In this document: piece by piece, positions 23,939 to 33,101 of the stretch
Layout: each line of letters opens with the position of its first letter
How positions within the stretch are numbered: the stretch's first letter is position 1
Assembly: GCA_910575035.1 (NCBI GenBank)
Contig: CAJTDL010000025.1
Location: forward strand, 1 to 64,000
Length of the DNA: 64,000 nucleotides
Reading direction: 5' to 3'
From: Lachnospiraceae bacterium
GTDB lineage: Bacteria; Bacillota; Clostridia; Lachnospirales; Lachnospiraceae
Notes under the pieces: model-generated
Told to the model about the DNA's origin: nothing
The model's input: only the letters and a program-made list of their open reading frames with translations
The model's database searches: none
Made by a program: the position numbers and the translations under genes

Positions 23939-24511
23939 ATGTCAAACACAGCCAACAATCCAACAAAAGTAATCACCGGGCCGAACACCCGGTGGAGCTA
24001 CTGCAACGCATGGGAAGCGAAGGCAATCAACGGCGGCACGCCGAAGTTCTCCGTGTCGCTCATCATCCCGAAGTCGGATAAGAAGACCATTGCCAGGATC
24101 GAGGAAGCAATCAAGGCGGCGTACCGCGAGGGCGAGGCGAAGCTGAAGGGAAACGGCAGGAGCGTCCCTGCCCTTTCCGTTTTGAAGACCCCGCTGCGTG
24201 ACGGGGACGTGGAGCGCCCGGATGATGAAGCTTATGCGGATTCGTATTTCGTCAATGCCAACAGCTCCACGGCTCCGGGAATCGTGGACGCGGACCGGCA
24301 GCCGATCCTGGACCATTCCGAGGTGTACAGCGGCGTATACGGCAGGGCGAGCATCAATTTCTATGCCTTCAATTCCAACGGGAATAAGGGTATCGCCTGC
24401 GGGCTGAACAATTTACAGAAAATCCGTGACGGGGAGCCGCTTGGCGGGCGTTCCCGTGCGGAGGATGACTTTGCGGATGAAGCCGGGGACGAGGAGGATT
24501 TCCTCTCCTGA
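23939..24511 (+). CDS. DUF2815 family single-strand DNA-binding-like protein
   Basis: The 190-residue protein matches DUF2815: VITGPNTRWSYCNAWEAKAINGGTPKFSVSLIIPKSDKKT, PLRDGD, and HSEVYSGVYGRASINFYAFNSNGNKGIACGLNNLQKIRDGEPLGGR. The family has an OB-like fold and is thought to coat single-stranded DNA during phage replication. It has an acidic tail, like other single-strand-binding proteins. It starts with TTTAGGAGG and precedes the DNA polymerase gene. Confidence 0.85.
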   Translation: MSNTANNPTKVITGPNTRWSYCNAWEAKAINGGTPKFSVSLIIPKSDKKTIARIEEAIKAAYREGEAKLKGNGRSVPALSVLKTPLRDGDVERPDDEAYADSYFVNANSSTAPGIVDADRQPILDHSEVYSGVYGRASINFYAFNSNGNKGIACGLNNLQKIRDGEPLGGRSRAEDDFADEAGDEEDFLS

Positions 24512-24600
24512 CGGCATAGCGGGGATATACTGCCGGGTGGCGGGGAGGGGCGTCTGCCTTTTCCCTGCCGCCCTTAAGGCGGTGAAAGGAGCTGGTGGAA

Positions 24601-27453
24601 TTGAAGTCTATCGAAATTGATATTGAATCGTACAGTGATGTGGATTTGTACAAATGCGGTGTTTATAAATATTCCTCTTCGCCGAATTTTGAGATTTTAT
24701 TATTCGGATACAGCGTGGATGGCGGGGATGTGAAGGTGGCTGACCTTGCCTGCGGGGAGGAAATCCCTGCGGAAATACTGGCGGCGCTTTCCGATGAGTC
24801 CGTCACGAAACGGGCGTTCAATGCCATGTTCGAGAGGGTGTGTTTGTCAAATTACCTTGGGGAATGGCTGGAGCCGGAATCGTGGAAATGCTCCATGGTC
24901 TGGTCTGCCACCCTTGGCCTTCCGCTGTCTTTGGAGAATGTTGGCACAGTGCTTGGGCTGGAAAAGCAGAAATTGTCAGAAGGAAAAGACCTGATACGGT
25001 ATTTCTGTGTCCCCTGCAAGCCGACCAAGGCGAACGGCGGCCGGACACGGAACCTGCCGGAGCATGACAGGGAGAAATGGGAGCGGTTCAAGGCATACAA
25101 CCTCCGTGACGTGGAGGCGGAGATGCAGATACAGCAGAGGCTTTTCAAGTTCCCCGTGCCGGATTTTGTGTGGGAGGAATACTGGCAGGACCAGGAGATC
25201 AACGACCGGGGTATCGGCGTGGACATGGGGATGGTCACACAGGCAATCGCCATGGACGGCCGTTCCAAGGCAGAGCTGTCAGGCGCCATGCAGGAACTGA
25301 CGGAACTGGAGAACCCAAACTCCGTGCAGCAGATGAAGCAGTGGCTTTCGGAGAACGGGGTGGAGACGGATTCGCTGGATAAAAAGGCGGTGGCGGAACT
25401 GTTAAAGACTGCGCCGGAGCCTTTGGGGGAGGCGCTTGCCCTGCGGCAGCAGCTTGCCAGGTCATCTGTTAAGAAATACCAGGCAATGGAGAATGCGGTG
25501 TGCGCGGACAGCCGGGCGCATGGGATGTTCGCCTTCTACGGCGCCAATAGGACGGGGCGGTTCTGTCTGACGGGTGACCATGAAGTTTTGACAGATGCCG
25601 GATGGCAGCGGCTTGATGAATGGACTGGCGGGAAGATTGCCTGTTGGAATCCATCTGGAGAAACAGTGTCATTTCAAAAGTCAAATGCCCTTGCGTTTCC
25701 TTATGAGGGGGTTATGTACGAATATTGTGATAAGCGTATCGACCAGATCAGTACGCCAGACCACAAGATGTATGTGAAAAGGCGGTATGGAGGGGAGTGG
25801 CTGATAGATACTGTGGAGAATATGGAAAAATACCGGCCGAGTATTCCATTTACGGGATACAGACAGACAACGGCGGGAATGGAACACAGTATATTGCGTG
25901 TATTGGTAATGGTGCAGGCAGATGGCTGTTTTACGGAAGATGGAAGTGTTGTGCTGGCTTTTACAAAACTGCGGAAAGTGGAACGGTGCAAGACACTTTT
26001 GAGGGCAGCGGATGTTTCTTTTGTATACAGGGTATATGGAGAAAAACGGGGTGTACGGCACCAATTTAAGATTTATTCCCGTAATGTACCTTTATGGCTG
26101 AGAATTTTTCGGAATAAAACTTTTGACACATGGCTGTTCGATGAGAGTGCGGATGTGTTTTTTGATGAACTGGTAAATTGGGATGGCTATCAGAGCGCAA
26201 AGAACAGCATTCAATATGTGACCTGCAATAAACAGAATGCAGATATGGTTCAGGCATTTGCCCATATCACTGGCCGGGCTGCCCAAATGAAGGTAAAGCA
26301 CAGAAAGGATGAACACCCGAACTGGAGTGATGCCTATGCTGTGGATATTTGGCTTACGCCAAAGAACTGCCATGAAGTGAAGGCGAAGCCAAGAAAGTTT
26401 CAATATAGTGGAATTGTTTATTGCGCTGAAACGCCTACGGGATTTTTCCTCGTAAGAAGAAACGGGCGGGTATGGGTGACTGGAAATTCTGGGAGATTGG
26501 TGCAGCTTCAAAATCTGCCCCAGAACCATATCCCGGACCTGGCACAGGCGCGGGAGCTTGTGAAAGCCGGGGATTTCGATGCCCTCTCCATGTTGTATGA
26601 AGATATCCCAGATACGCTCTCGCAGCTCATCCGCACGGCTTTTGTGCCGCAGGACGGGAGGAAGTTCATCGTGGCGGACTTTTCCGCAATAGAGGCGAGG
26701 GTGCTTGCGTGGCTTGCCGGGGAGAAATGGGTGTCGGATGTGTTTGAAAAGGGTGGCGACATTTACTGTGAGACTGCCGCCCGTATGTTCCACTGCAGGG
26801 TGGAAAAGCATGGCGAGAATGCGGGACTGAGGCAGAAAGGGAAGCAGGCGACGCTGTCATGCGGCTATGGCGGATCGGTTGGCGCATTAAAAGCAATGGG
26901 CGCACTGGAGGCGGGGATGACGGAGGATGAGCTGCAGCCGCTCGTGGATAGCTGGCGGGAGGCGAACCCCAATATCGTACAGCTATGGTGGGAAGTGGAC
27001 CGTGCCGTGAAGGAATGCATCAAAAAGAGGATGCCCACGGAAACACACGGCATCCGGTTTGACTACCAGAGCGGCATGATGTTCATCACGCTCCCGTCGG
27101 GCAGGCGGCTTGCTTATGTGAAGCCGCGCATCGGGGAGAACCGTTTCGGCGGGGAGTCCGTCACCTACATGGGCGTGGGCGGCACGAAGAAATGGGAGCG
27201 GCTGGAAAGCTATGGTGCAAAGTTTGTGGAAAACCTTGTGCAGGGCATTGCCCGCGACATCTTATGCTATGCCATGCAGACACTGAAAAACTGTGCGATT
27301 GTCGGACATATCCACGATGAGATCATCATCGAGGCGGACAGGAGGATGTCCGTGGGGGCTGTGTGTGAACAGATGGGGAGGACGCCGCCATGGGCAAAAG
27401 GCTTACTGCTCCGGGCAGACGGTTACGAATGTCCGTTCTACCAGAAGGATTAG
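24601..27453 (+). CDS. Phage family A DNA polymerase with intein
   Basis: This is the phage replicative DNA polymerase. The N-terminus has an exonuclease-like DIESYS motif. The polymerase domain has motif A IVADFSAIEARVLAWLAGE, motif B GLRQKGKQATLSCGYGGS and motif C VGHIHDE. An intein of 308 residues interrupts it at NRTGRF/SGRLVQLQNLPQN, the conserved TGRLS-PNLQN region. Without the intein the protein is about 642 residues, a normal length. TTG at 24601 lies nine bases after AAAGGAG; GTG at 24595 is the alternative. It should become active only after protein splicing. Confidence 0.95.
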   Translation: MKSIEIDIESYSDVDLYKCGVYKYSSSPNFEILLFGYSVDGGDVKVADLACGEEIPAEILAALSDESVTKRAFNAMFERVCLSNYLGEWLEPESWKCSMVWSATLGLPLSLENVGTVLGLEKQKLSEGKDLIRYFCVPCKPTKANGGRTRNLPEHDREKWERFKAYNLRDVEAEMQIQQRLFKFPVPDFVWEEYWQDQEINDRGIGVDMGMVTQAIAMDGRSKAELSGAMQELTELENPNSVQQMKQWLSENGVETDSLDKKAVAELLKTAPEPLGEALALRQQLARSSVKKYQAMENAVCADSRAHGMFAFYGANRTGRFCLTGDHEVLTDAGWQRLDEWTGGKIACWNPSGETVSFQKSNALAFPYEGVMYEYCDKRIDQISTPDHKMYVKRRYGGEWLIDTVENMEKYRPSIPFTGYRQTTAGMEHSILRVLVMVQADGCFTEDGSVVLAFTKLRKVERCKTLLRAADVSFVYRVYGEKRGVRHQFKIYSRNVPLWLRIFRNKTFDTWLFDESADVFFDELVNWDGYQSAKNSIQYVTCNKQNADMVQAFAHITGRAAQMKVKHRKDEHPNWSDAYAVDIWLTPKNCHEVKAKPRKFQYSGIVYCAETPTGFFLVRRNGRVWVTGNSGRLVQLQNLPQNHIPDLAQARELVKAGDFDALSMLYEDIPDTLSQLIRTAFVPQDGRKFIVADFSAIEARVLAWLAGEKWVSDVFEKGGDIYCETAARMFHCRVEKHGENAGLRQKGKQATLSCGYGGSVGALKAMGALEAGMTEDELQPLVDSWREANPNIVQLWWEVDRAVKECIKKRMPTETHGIRFDYQSGMMFITLPSGRRLAYVKPRIGENRFGGESVTYMGVGGTKKWERLESYGAKFVENLVQGIARDILCYAMQTLKNCAIVGHIHDEIIIEADRRMSVGAVCEQMGRTPPWAKGLLLRADGYECPFYQKD
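25564..26487 (+). mobile_element. Intein with LAGLIDADG-like endonuclease domain
   Basis: The intein begins with Cys (CLTGDHEVLTDAGW, block A), has block B STPDHKMYVKRR, and ends VYCAETPTGFFLVRRNGRV then WVTGN followed by extein Ser. The penultimate residue is Gly rather than the usual His. The centre carries LVMVQADGCFTEDG and a second FDELVNWDGYQS, which resemble paired LAGLIDADG motifs of a homing endonuclease. The reading frame is preserved across both junctions. Confidence 0.93.
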
Positions 27454-27467
27454 GCAGGGGGTGTGTG

Positions 27468-27797
27468 ATGGAACGGCTGCGGATTGAATACGGGACGGGA
27501 TACATGGAGCTTATTGTGGAGGCGTTCTTCCCCTGCAAGATGCCGGCGATGAGGAAAGCCGCAAGGCTCATCAATTCATACTGCACAGACGAGACAAGGG
27601 CGGAGCTGCTCTCGGAACTGCGGGGGCTGGCGGACGGATACAAGGCCCTGTGCGATATGTACAGGCAGAAAATGGAGGAACTTTCGGAGGAGCCGGCTGC
27701 GTACCGGCACTGGAGGGCGCAGTTTAACAAAACGGAAACCCTCCATAAACGGATGGAAAATAATATCAGACTAATTTCAGGAGGCAAGAAGGGATGA
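27468..27797 (+). CDS. Conserved prophage protein of the replication module
   Basis: The 109-residue protein begins at the ATG at 27468, 14 bases after the polymerase stop. It is mostly helical and soluble, with YMELIVEAFFPCKMPAMRKAARLI and DMYRQKMEELS segments. I do not recognise a named family, but proteins of this pattern follow the polymerase in related prophages. It overlaps the next gene by four bases (ATGA). Confidence 0.6.
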   Translation: MERLRIEYGTGYMELIVEAFFPCKMPAMRKAARLINSYCTDETRAELLSELRGLADGYKALCDMYRQKMEELSEEPAAYRHWRAQFNKTETLHKRMENNIRLISGGKKG

Positions 27798-27979
27798 GCA
27801 GGGCGGCAATGCAGGGGTGCAGGGCGCACGAGGACTGTTTCGCAAACAGGGGCGGCGTCTGCACCTGCTTAAAGGACAATGACTTTGGCGGGAGGGACTG
27901 CCCGTTTTACAAGCCTGCGGACACGGTCCGGAAAGAAAACCGCGGGCAGGATGGAGGTAAGTTTCATGGGAATCAGTAA
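27794..27979 (+). CDS. Small Cys-rich prophage protein
   Basis: The 61-residue protein contains six well-spaced Cys and His residues (GCRAHEDCFANRGGVCTCL and DCPFYK), a probable zinc-binding module. It is translationally coupled on both sides: ATGA with the previous gene, and a 14-base overlap with the next. Its function is unknown. Confidence 0.65.
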   Translation: MSRAAMQGCRAHEDCFANRGGVCTCLKDNDFGGRDCPFYKPADTVRKENRGQDGGKFHGNQ

Positions 27980-28397
27980 ATACAACAGCGAGGGATACAG
28001 CGACCCGACGAGCCATGCGGCATTGTCGGGGATCAGGAAGGAAGAAAGGGCGGCGAGGCGGGCATACCGGCCGCTGGTCTATATATGCTCCCCGTTTGCC
28101 GGGGACACAGAAAAGAATACGGAGAAGGCGAGACGGTACAGCCGGTTTGCGGTGAAGAACGGCGCGATTCCGCTCGCCCCGCACCTGCTGTTCCCGCAGT
28201 TCCTGGATGACACAAAGCCTGCGGAGCGGGCAATCGGTATGTTCATGGGCATGGTGCTTTTGGGGAAATGTGAGCAGTTGTGGGTATTCGGCGGCACCAT
28301 ATCCACGGGGATGGCGGCGGAGATCGAGAAGGCAGAAAAGCGGGATATGGTGATCCGCTATTTCACGGAAGGCTGCGAGGAGGTATGCAGGGTATGA
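27966..28397 (+). CDS. Nucleoside deoxyribosyltransferase-like protein (DUF4406-like)
   Basis: The 143-residue protein contains LVYICSPFAG, which resembles the phosphate-binding YLAGP motif of the nucleoside 2-deoxyribosyltransferase superfamily. It also has ARRYSRFAVKNGAIPLAPHLLFPQFLDD and WVFGGTISTGMAAEIEKAEK, which match the second half of that fold. In phages such proteins may alter nucleotide pools. The start at 27966 follows GATGGAGG. Its TGA overlaps the primase ATG. Confidence 0.8.
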   Translation: MGISKYNSEGYSDPTSHAALSGIRKEERAARRAYRPLVYICSPFAGDTEKNTEKARRYSRFAVKNGAIPLAPHLLFPQFLDDTKPAERAIGMFMGMVLLGKCEQLWVFGGTISTGMAAEIEKAEKRDMVIRYFTEGCEEVCRV

Positions 28398-30634
28398 AAA
28401 TGACATTTTATGTGGCGAACTGCAGGGGAAATGAGAAGAACAGCCTGTACCCGAAAAAGTGCGTCGTGGATAACGAGGACGACTGCCTGGAGGTCATGGC
28501 GTTCGACCATGTGTGCGGGGAGTTCAGGGGATGCCGCCGTGGGAATGATAACTTCCTTTCCTGCGACGCATCCGTGATGGACTGCGACAATTCCCATTCC
28601 GATAATCCGGCGGATTGGATTCATCCGGAAGACCTGGAAGGGAAGGTCGGGAAGGATGTGGCATTCGCGGTGGCACCGAGCCGGAACAACATGAAGCCGA
28701 AGGAGGGGAAGTCCGCAAGGCCGAGGTTCCATGCGTACTTCCCGCATGACCCGGTCACAGACGGGGAGGTGTGCGCCGCTCTGAAGAAAGCCATACAGCA
28801 GAAATTCCCGTTCTTTGATGCCAAGGCGCTTGACTGTGCAAGGTTCATTTATGGCACCCAGGTGGATTCCATCCTCTGGCATGAGGGTGAGATCACCATT
28901 GACTGCATCGTGAAGCCGCAGGGCGGCAGGGAGATACCGCAGGGGCAGAGGAACGCCACCATGTCCCATTTTGCGGGGCGCGTGGTAAAACGGTATGGGG
29001 CTACGGAAAAGGCGCATGAGATCTTCATGGAGGAGGCGGCAAAGTGCAATCCGCCCCTAGAAGAAACGGAACTTGCCATGATCTGGCAGAGTGCCTGCCG
29101 CTTTGCGGAAAAGGTCCAGGGGCAGGAAGGGTATGTTGCCCCGGATGCATACAATGACGAGTTCGGGCGGGAATCGCTGAAGCCGGGGGATTACTCCGAC
29201 ATCGGGCAGGCGAAGGTTCTGACCAGGGAATACGGCGTGGAGCTTCGGTACACGGCGGCCACGGACTATCTGCGTTTCTGCGGGCAGTATTGGGTGGAGT
29301 CCAAGCAGCAGGCAGTGGGAGCGGCGGAGGAGTTCCTTGACCTTCAGCTTGCGGACGCCAAGGATGAGATCGCCCGGACGAAACAGGCGCTCATGGATAC
29401 GGGCATTTCGGAAGATGCCATCACTTCCGGCGGCAAGTCGCTGGAGAAGAAGATCAGCGGCGGGCAGATGGACGCCTACCTTGCCTATCTGTCCGCCCAG
29501 GCATACAAGGCGTTCGTGATGAAGCGGCGGGATATGAAGTATGTGGTTTCCGCCCTGCAGGCGGCGAAGCCGATGCTGGAGATCAGCGTGTCAGACCTTG
29601 ACAAAGACGGGTTCCTGCTGAACACGCCGGACGGCACCTATTACCTCCCGGATGGGCTGGAGGGGAAGCGTGACCACAGCCCGGAGGATTATATCACGAA
29701 GATAACGGCGGCGGCTCCCGGCGATAAAGGGGAGAGTCTGTGGCTGGATTCTCTGGACACTATTTTCTGCAAAGACCGGGAACTGATCGATTATGTGCAG
29801 CAGATCGTGGGCATGGCAGCGGTGGGGCGCGTCTACATGGAGTCGCTGGTCATTGCCTACGGGGAGGGAAGGAACGGCAAATCCACCTTCTGGAACACGA
29901 TTGCCCGTGTGCTTGGCACCTACAGCGGGAATATGTCCGCCGACACCCTGACCGTGGGCTGCAAGCGGAACGTGAAGCCGGAGCTTGCCGAGGCAAAGGG
30001 CAAACGGCTCATCATAGCCGCCGAGCTGGAGGAGGGGATGCGCCTGAACACTTCCGTGGTGAAACAGATGTGTTCCACGGATGAGATTTTTGCGGAGAAA
30101 AAGTACAAAGACCCTTTCAGCTTCACGCCGAGCCATACCCTCGTGCTGTACACCAACCATCTGCCAAGGGTGGGAGCGAATGACCCTGGGACGTGGCGGC
30201 GTTTGATCGTGATCCCCTTCCATGCCAGGATAGAGGGCGCTGGGGACGTGAAGAACTATGCCGATTTCCTCGTTTCGGAGGCAGCCCCGGCTGTCATGGC
30301 GTGGATCATTGAGGGAGCAAAAAAAGCCATCGACCGGAATTTCCATATCCCCTGTCCTGCCTGCGTGGGGGAAGCCATCAAATCGTACCGGGAGGACAAT
30401 GACTGGCTTGGGCATTTCATGCATGAGTGCTGCGAGGCTGACAGGGGCAGCATGGCAAAGTCCGGGGAGATGTATAAGGAGTACCGTGCCTACTGCCAGC
30501 AGACGGGGGAGTACACCAGAAGCACGGCAGATTTTTACAATGCGCTGGAAACGGCGGGCTTCAAGAAGCAGAAGAAAAAGGATGGTGCGTATATTATCGG
30601 GATACGGCTGAAAACCGCTGATTTCGTGGGCTGA
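28394..30634 (+). CDS. P4-type primase-helicase
   Basis: This 746-residue protein has an N-terminal primase-like region (VANCRGNEKNSLYPKK, MDCDNSHSDNPADWIHPEDL and AVAPSRNNMKPKEGKSARPR), a D5_N-type linker and a C-terminal SF3 helicase. Walker A is AYGEGRNGKSTFWNTIA near 29860, and GANDPGTWRRLIVIPF is the sensor/arginine-finger region. It primes and unwinds at the phage origin. I chose the ATG at 28394, which overlaps the previous stop, over the earlier ATG at 28280 because its product begins at the family N-terminus. Confidence 0.92.
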   Translation: MKMTFYVANCRGNEKNSLYPKKCVVDNEDDCLEVMAFDHVCGEFRGCRRGNDNFLSCDASVMDCDNSHSDNPADWIHPEDLEGKVGKDVAFAVAPSRNNMKPKEGKSARPRFHAYFPHDPVTDGEVCAALKKAIQQKFPFFDAKALDCARFIYGTQVDSILWHEGEITIDCIVKPQGGREIPQGQRNATMSHFAGRVVKRYGATEKAHEIFMEEAAKCNPPLEETELAMIWQSACRFAEKVQGQEGYVAPDAYNDEFGRESLKPGDYSDIGQAKVLTREYGVELRYTAATDYLRFCGQYWVESKQQAVGAAEEFLDLQLADAKDEIARTKQALMDTGISEDAITSGGKSLEKKISGGQMDAYLAYLSAQAYKAFVMKRRDMKYVVSALQAAKPMLEISVSDLDKDGFLLNTPDGTYYLPDGLEGKRDHSPEDYITKITAAAPGDKGESLWLDSLDTIFCKDRELIDYVQQIVGMAAVGRVYMESLVIAYGEGRNGKSTFWNTIARVLGTYSGNMSADTLTVGCKRNVKPELAEAKGKRLIIAAELEEGMRLNTSVVKQMCSTDEIFAEKKYKDPFSFTPSHTLVLYTNHLPRVGANDPGTWRRLIVIPFHARIEGAGDVKNYADFLVSEAAPAVMAWIIEGAKKAIDRNFHIPCPACVGEAIKSYREDNDWLGHFMHECCEADRGSMAKSGEMYKEYRAYCQQTGEYTRSTADFYNALETAGFKKQKKKDGAYIIGIRLKTADFVG

Positions 30635-30643
30635 GGGCAAAAA

Positions 30644-30751
30644 GGGTGACGGTCGTTGACGGTCGCAGTATAAACCCCCTTTAGGGCAGTTTTTTCAGTA
30701 AAAAAACACTTATAGAGGACTTTATGGTACGACTGTCAACGACCGTCACCC
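30644..30751 (+). repeat. 22-bp inverted repeat with GTTGAC core, candidate phage origin
   Basis: Positions 30644-30665 and 30730-30751 are inverted copies matching at 21 of 22 bases, including GTTGAC/GTCAAC and the flanks GGTGACGG/CCGTCACC. The 64-base spacer is AT-rich in part and contains a CCCTTTAGGG-type stem and A/T tracts. It follows the primase-helicase gene by nine bases, so a replication origin is the leading explanation. A transcription terminator or operator is possible. Confidence 0.6.
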
Positions 30752-30796
30752 GAAAGTCTGGAACGCTTGAAAAATAAAGGGATTGGAGGCATCTGC

Positions 30797-31078
30797 ATGA
30801 GAGAGAAAACCATAGAGCAGAAATTCAGGGCGGCAGTCAAGGCCGCCGGGGGCTTGGCAGTAAAGTTCACATCGCCCGGTTTTGATGGGGTGCCTGACAG
30901 ACTGGCACTTCTCCCGGATGGAAAAATGGCATTCGTGGAGGTCAAGGCTCCGGGGGAAAAGCCCCGCCCCCTGCAGCTTTCCCGCCACAGGCTCCTGCGG
31001 CGGCTTGGGTTTAAGGTGTATGTGCTGGATGACGAATCGCAGATTGGAGGGATCATTAATGAGATACAGTCCACATGA
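30797..31078 (+). CDS. VRR-NUC domain nuclease
   Basis: The 93-residue protein is a single VRR-NUC domain with a PD-(D/E)xK core: FDGVPDRLAL, then FVEVKAPGEKPRPLQLSRHRLLRRLGFKVYVLDD. Such phage proteins act as structure-specific nucleases. It starts with TTGGAGG eight bases upstream. The next gene overlaps it by 20 bases, and this VRR-NUC/SNF2 pair is a standard phage replication cassette. Confidence 0.92.
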   Translation: MREKTIEQKFRAAVKAAGGLAVKFTSPGFDGVPDRLALLPDGKMAFVEVKAPGEKPRPLQLSRHRLLRRLGFKVYVLDDESQIGGIINEIQST

Positions 31079-32435
31079 ATACCAGAGATATGCCACGGAG
31101 TATATCGAAACACACCCGGTGGCGGCAGTATTCCTCGCCTGCGGGCTTGGCAAGACGAGCATCACGCTGACGGCGGTCAACGACCTGATGTTTGACAGCT
31201 TTGAAATCCGCAGGGTGCTTGTTGTGGCGCCTATCAGGGTAGCTTCCTTCAGTTGGCCGGCGGAGATTGAAAAGTGGGACCACCTTGCAGGGCTTAAGTA
31301 CAGTGTGGCGGTCGGAACGGCGGCGGAGAGGCTGGCGGCATTAAAGAAACAGGCGGACATTTATCTCATCAACCGTGAGAACGTGCAGTGGCTCATTTCC
31401 GAAAGCAACATACCATTTGACTTCGACATGGTGGTAATCGATGAGCTGTCCTCCTTCAAGAACCACCAGACGAAGCGGTTCAAGGCGCTGATGAAAGTCC
31501 GGCCGAAGGTGAAGCGCATCGTGGGGCTGACCGGCACGCCTTCCAGTAACGGCCTGATGGACCTGTGGGCGGAGTTCCGGTTGCTGGACATGGGGGAGCG
31601 GCTTGGCCGGTTCATCGGGCAGTACCGCACCTTCTACTTCCGGCCGGATAAGCAGAACGGGCAGGTGGTGTTCTCCTACAAGCCTCTGCCGGGGGCGGAG
31701 AAGCAGATTTACAGCAGAATATCCGATATCACCATTTCCATGAAGTCCACCGACCACCTGCGGATGCCGGAACTGGTGGATTCCAGGTACACGGTGTACC
31801 TTTCCGAAACGGAGCGGGAGAAATACGAGGAGCTGAAAAAGGACCTCGTCCTGCAGCTACCGGACGGCGAGGTCACAGCCGCCAACGCCGCGTCCCTTTC
31901 CGGGAAGCTGTCGCAGATGGCGGACGGGGCGGTGTACACGGATGTGGGAGAAACCATCGCCATCCATGAAAAGAAACTGGATGCGCTGGAGGACATCATC
32001 GAGGCGGCATACGGCAGGCCGGTGCTTGTGGCATACTGGTTCCGGCATGACCTGGAACGCATCACGGAACGGCTGCAGAAATTGAAAATCCCGTATGCCA
32101 GGCTGGACACGGACGGCAGCATCCGGAAATGGAACGCCGGGGAGATCCCGGTGGCACTGATCCACCCGGCATCCGCCGGACACGGCCTCAACCTCCAGGG
32201 CGGGGGGAACACGCTGGTATGGTTCGGGCTGACATGGAGCCTTGAACTGTACCAGCAGACGGTGGCGAGGCTGTGGCGGCAGGGGCAGGAATCGGAAACC
32301 GTGGTGGTGCAGCACATCATCACGAAAGGCACCATAGACGAGCGGATCATGAAGGCATTATCCGAGAAGGACACCACGCAGGCCGCACTGATCGATGCGG
32401 TGAAAGCTGACCTGAAAATAAAAGCCAATCAATGA
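31059..32435 (+). CDS. SNF2-family DNA helicase/ATPase
   Basis: The 458-residue protein has the SF2 motifs: Walker A ACGLGKTSITL, DE-box VVIDELSSFKN, motif III LTGTPSSNGLMDLWAE, and HPASAGHGLNLQGGGNTLVWFG (motif V) with QQTVARLWRQGQ (motif VI). It probably remodels or translocates on DNA during replication or repair. The ATG at 31059 follows TTGGAGGG and gives the family N-terminus (SPHEYQRYATEYI); the frame extends upstream only as an overlap with VRR-NUC. Confidence 0.93.
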   Translation: MRYSPHEYQRYATEYIETHPVAAVFLACGLGKTSITLTAVNDLMFDSFEIRRVLVVAPIRVASFSWPAEIEKWDHLAGLKYSVAVGTAAERLAALKKQADIYLINRENVQWLISESNIPFDFDMVVIDELSSFKNHQTKRFKALMKVRPKVKRIVGLTGTPSSNGLMDLWAEFRLLDMGERLGRFIGQYRTFYFRPDKQNGQVVFSYKPLPGAEKQIYSRISDITISMKSTDHLRMPELVDSRYTVYLSETEREKYEELKKDLVLQLPDGEVTAANAASLSGKLSQMADGAVYTDVGETIAIHEKKLDALEDIIEAAYGRPVLVAYWFRHDLERITERLQKLKIPYARLDTDGSIRKWNAGEIPVALIHPASAGHGLNLQGGGNTLVWFGLTWSLELYQQTVARLWRQGQESETVVVQHIITKGTIDERIMKALSEKDTTQAALIDAVKADLKIKANQ

Positions 32436-32508
32436 CAATCTGAGCCAAATGATGAAAACCAGTGACAATCCGGGAACAGTAAAAATTTTCTTTTGGAGGT
32501 ATCAGGTT

Positions 32509-32970
32509 ATGGGAATCGCATGGAAGTACCTGGATAAGAAGTCGGCGGCGGCAGACGCGGTGACGGACTACGGAAGCATGAAGTTCATCATTGAACACAC
32601 GGACGATGAGATAAAGGCGGCATATGAAAAAATGGGCGGGATCAGCAGCCCGCAGTTTGACGGGATGCCACACGCACACAACCCCCATGCCGCAGAGGAC
32701 AGGATGGCGGAGGGAATGGATGAGATCAGCGTCCTGCGGGAGCGGTACCGGCAGGCAATGGAATACATGGCGTGGTTCGTCCCGGCATGGGAGGAGCTTT
32801 CGGAGGACGACCGCTATGTGCTGGATGCGTTCTACAGCGAGGACAACGAATACGGCAGCAGCGCAGCGGAGGACGTGGCAGATTACTTCGGGATTGAACG
32901 GGCATCCGCATACCGGAGGAAGAACCGGGCCCTGGCAAAACTGACCACCCTGCTGTTCGGGAAACCATAA
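32509..32970 (+). CDS. Phage sigma-70-like late regulator (ArpU/DUF1492-like)
   Basis: The 153-residue protein has a C-terminal helix-turn-helix (DVADYFGIERASAYRRKNRALAKLTTL) and an acidic N-terminus, the layout of ArpU/DUF1492 late regulators. It has GGAGG ten bases upstream. Its position right before the packaging genes suits control of late transcription. It is a candidate regulator of the dispersed promoter element, but that is inference. Confidence 0.78.
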   Translation: MGIAWKYLDKKSAAADAVTDYGSMKFIIEHTDDEIKAAYEKMGGISSPQFDGMPHAHNPHAAEDRMAEGMDEISVLRERYRQAMEYMAWFVPAWEELSEDDRYVLDAFYSEDNEYGSSAAEDVADYFGIERASAYRRKNRALAKLTTLLFGKP

Positions 32971-33101
32971 TGTCCACTTTGTGAGATGATTTATCCGTTT
33001 GGGCGTGGTATGATGATAAGGTGAAAAAATGCCAAGAGGGCCTTCGCGGGAGCAACGGAATCCTGCGGGGGCTTTCTTTATGCCGTGAGGAGGTGAGGCA
33101 G

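Noticed and set aside
33021-33101. Upstream extension of the HNH gene
   Set aside because: The frame is open but the ATG at 33102 has the strong ribosome site and gives the family N-terminus.
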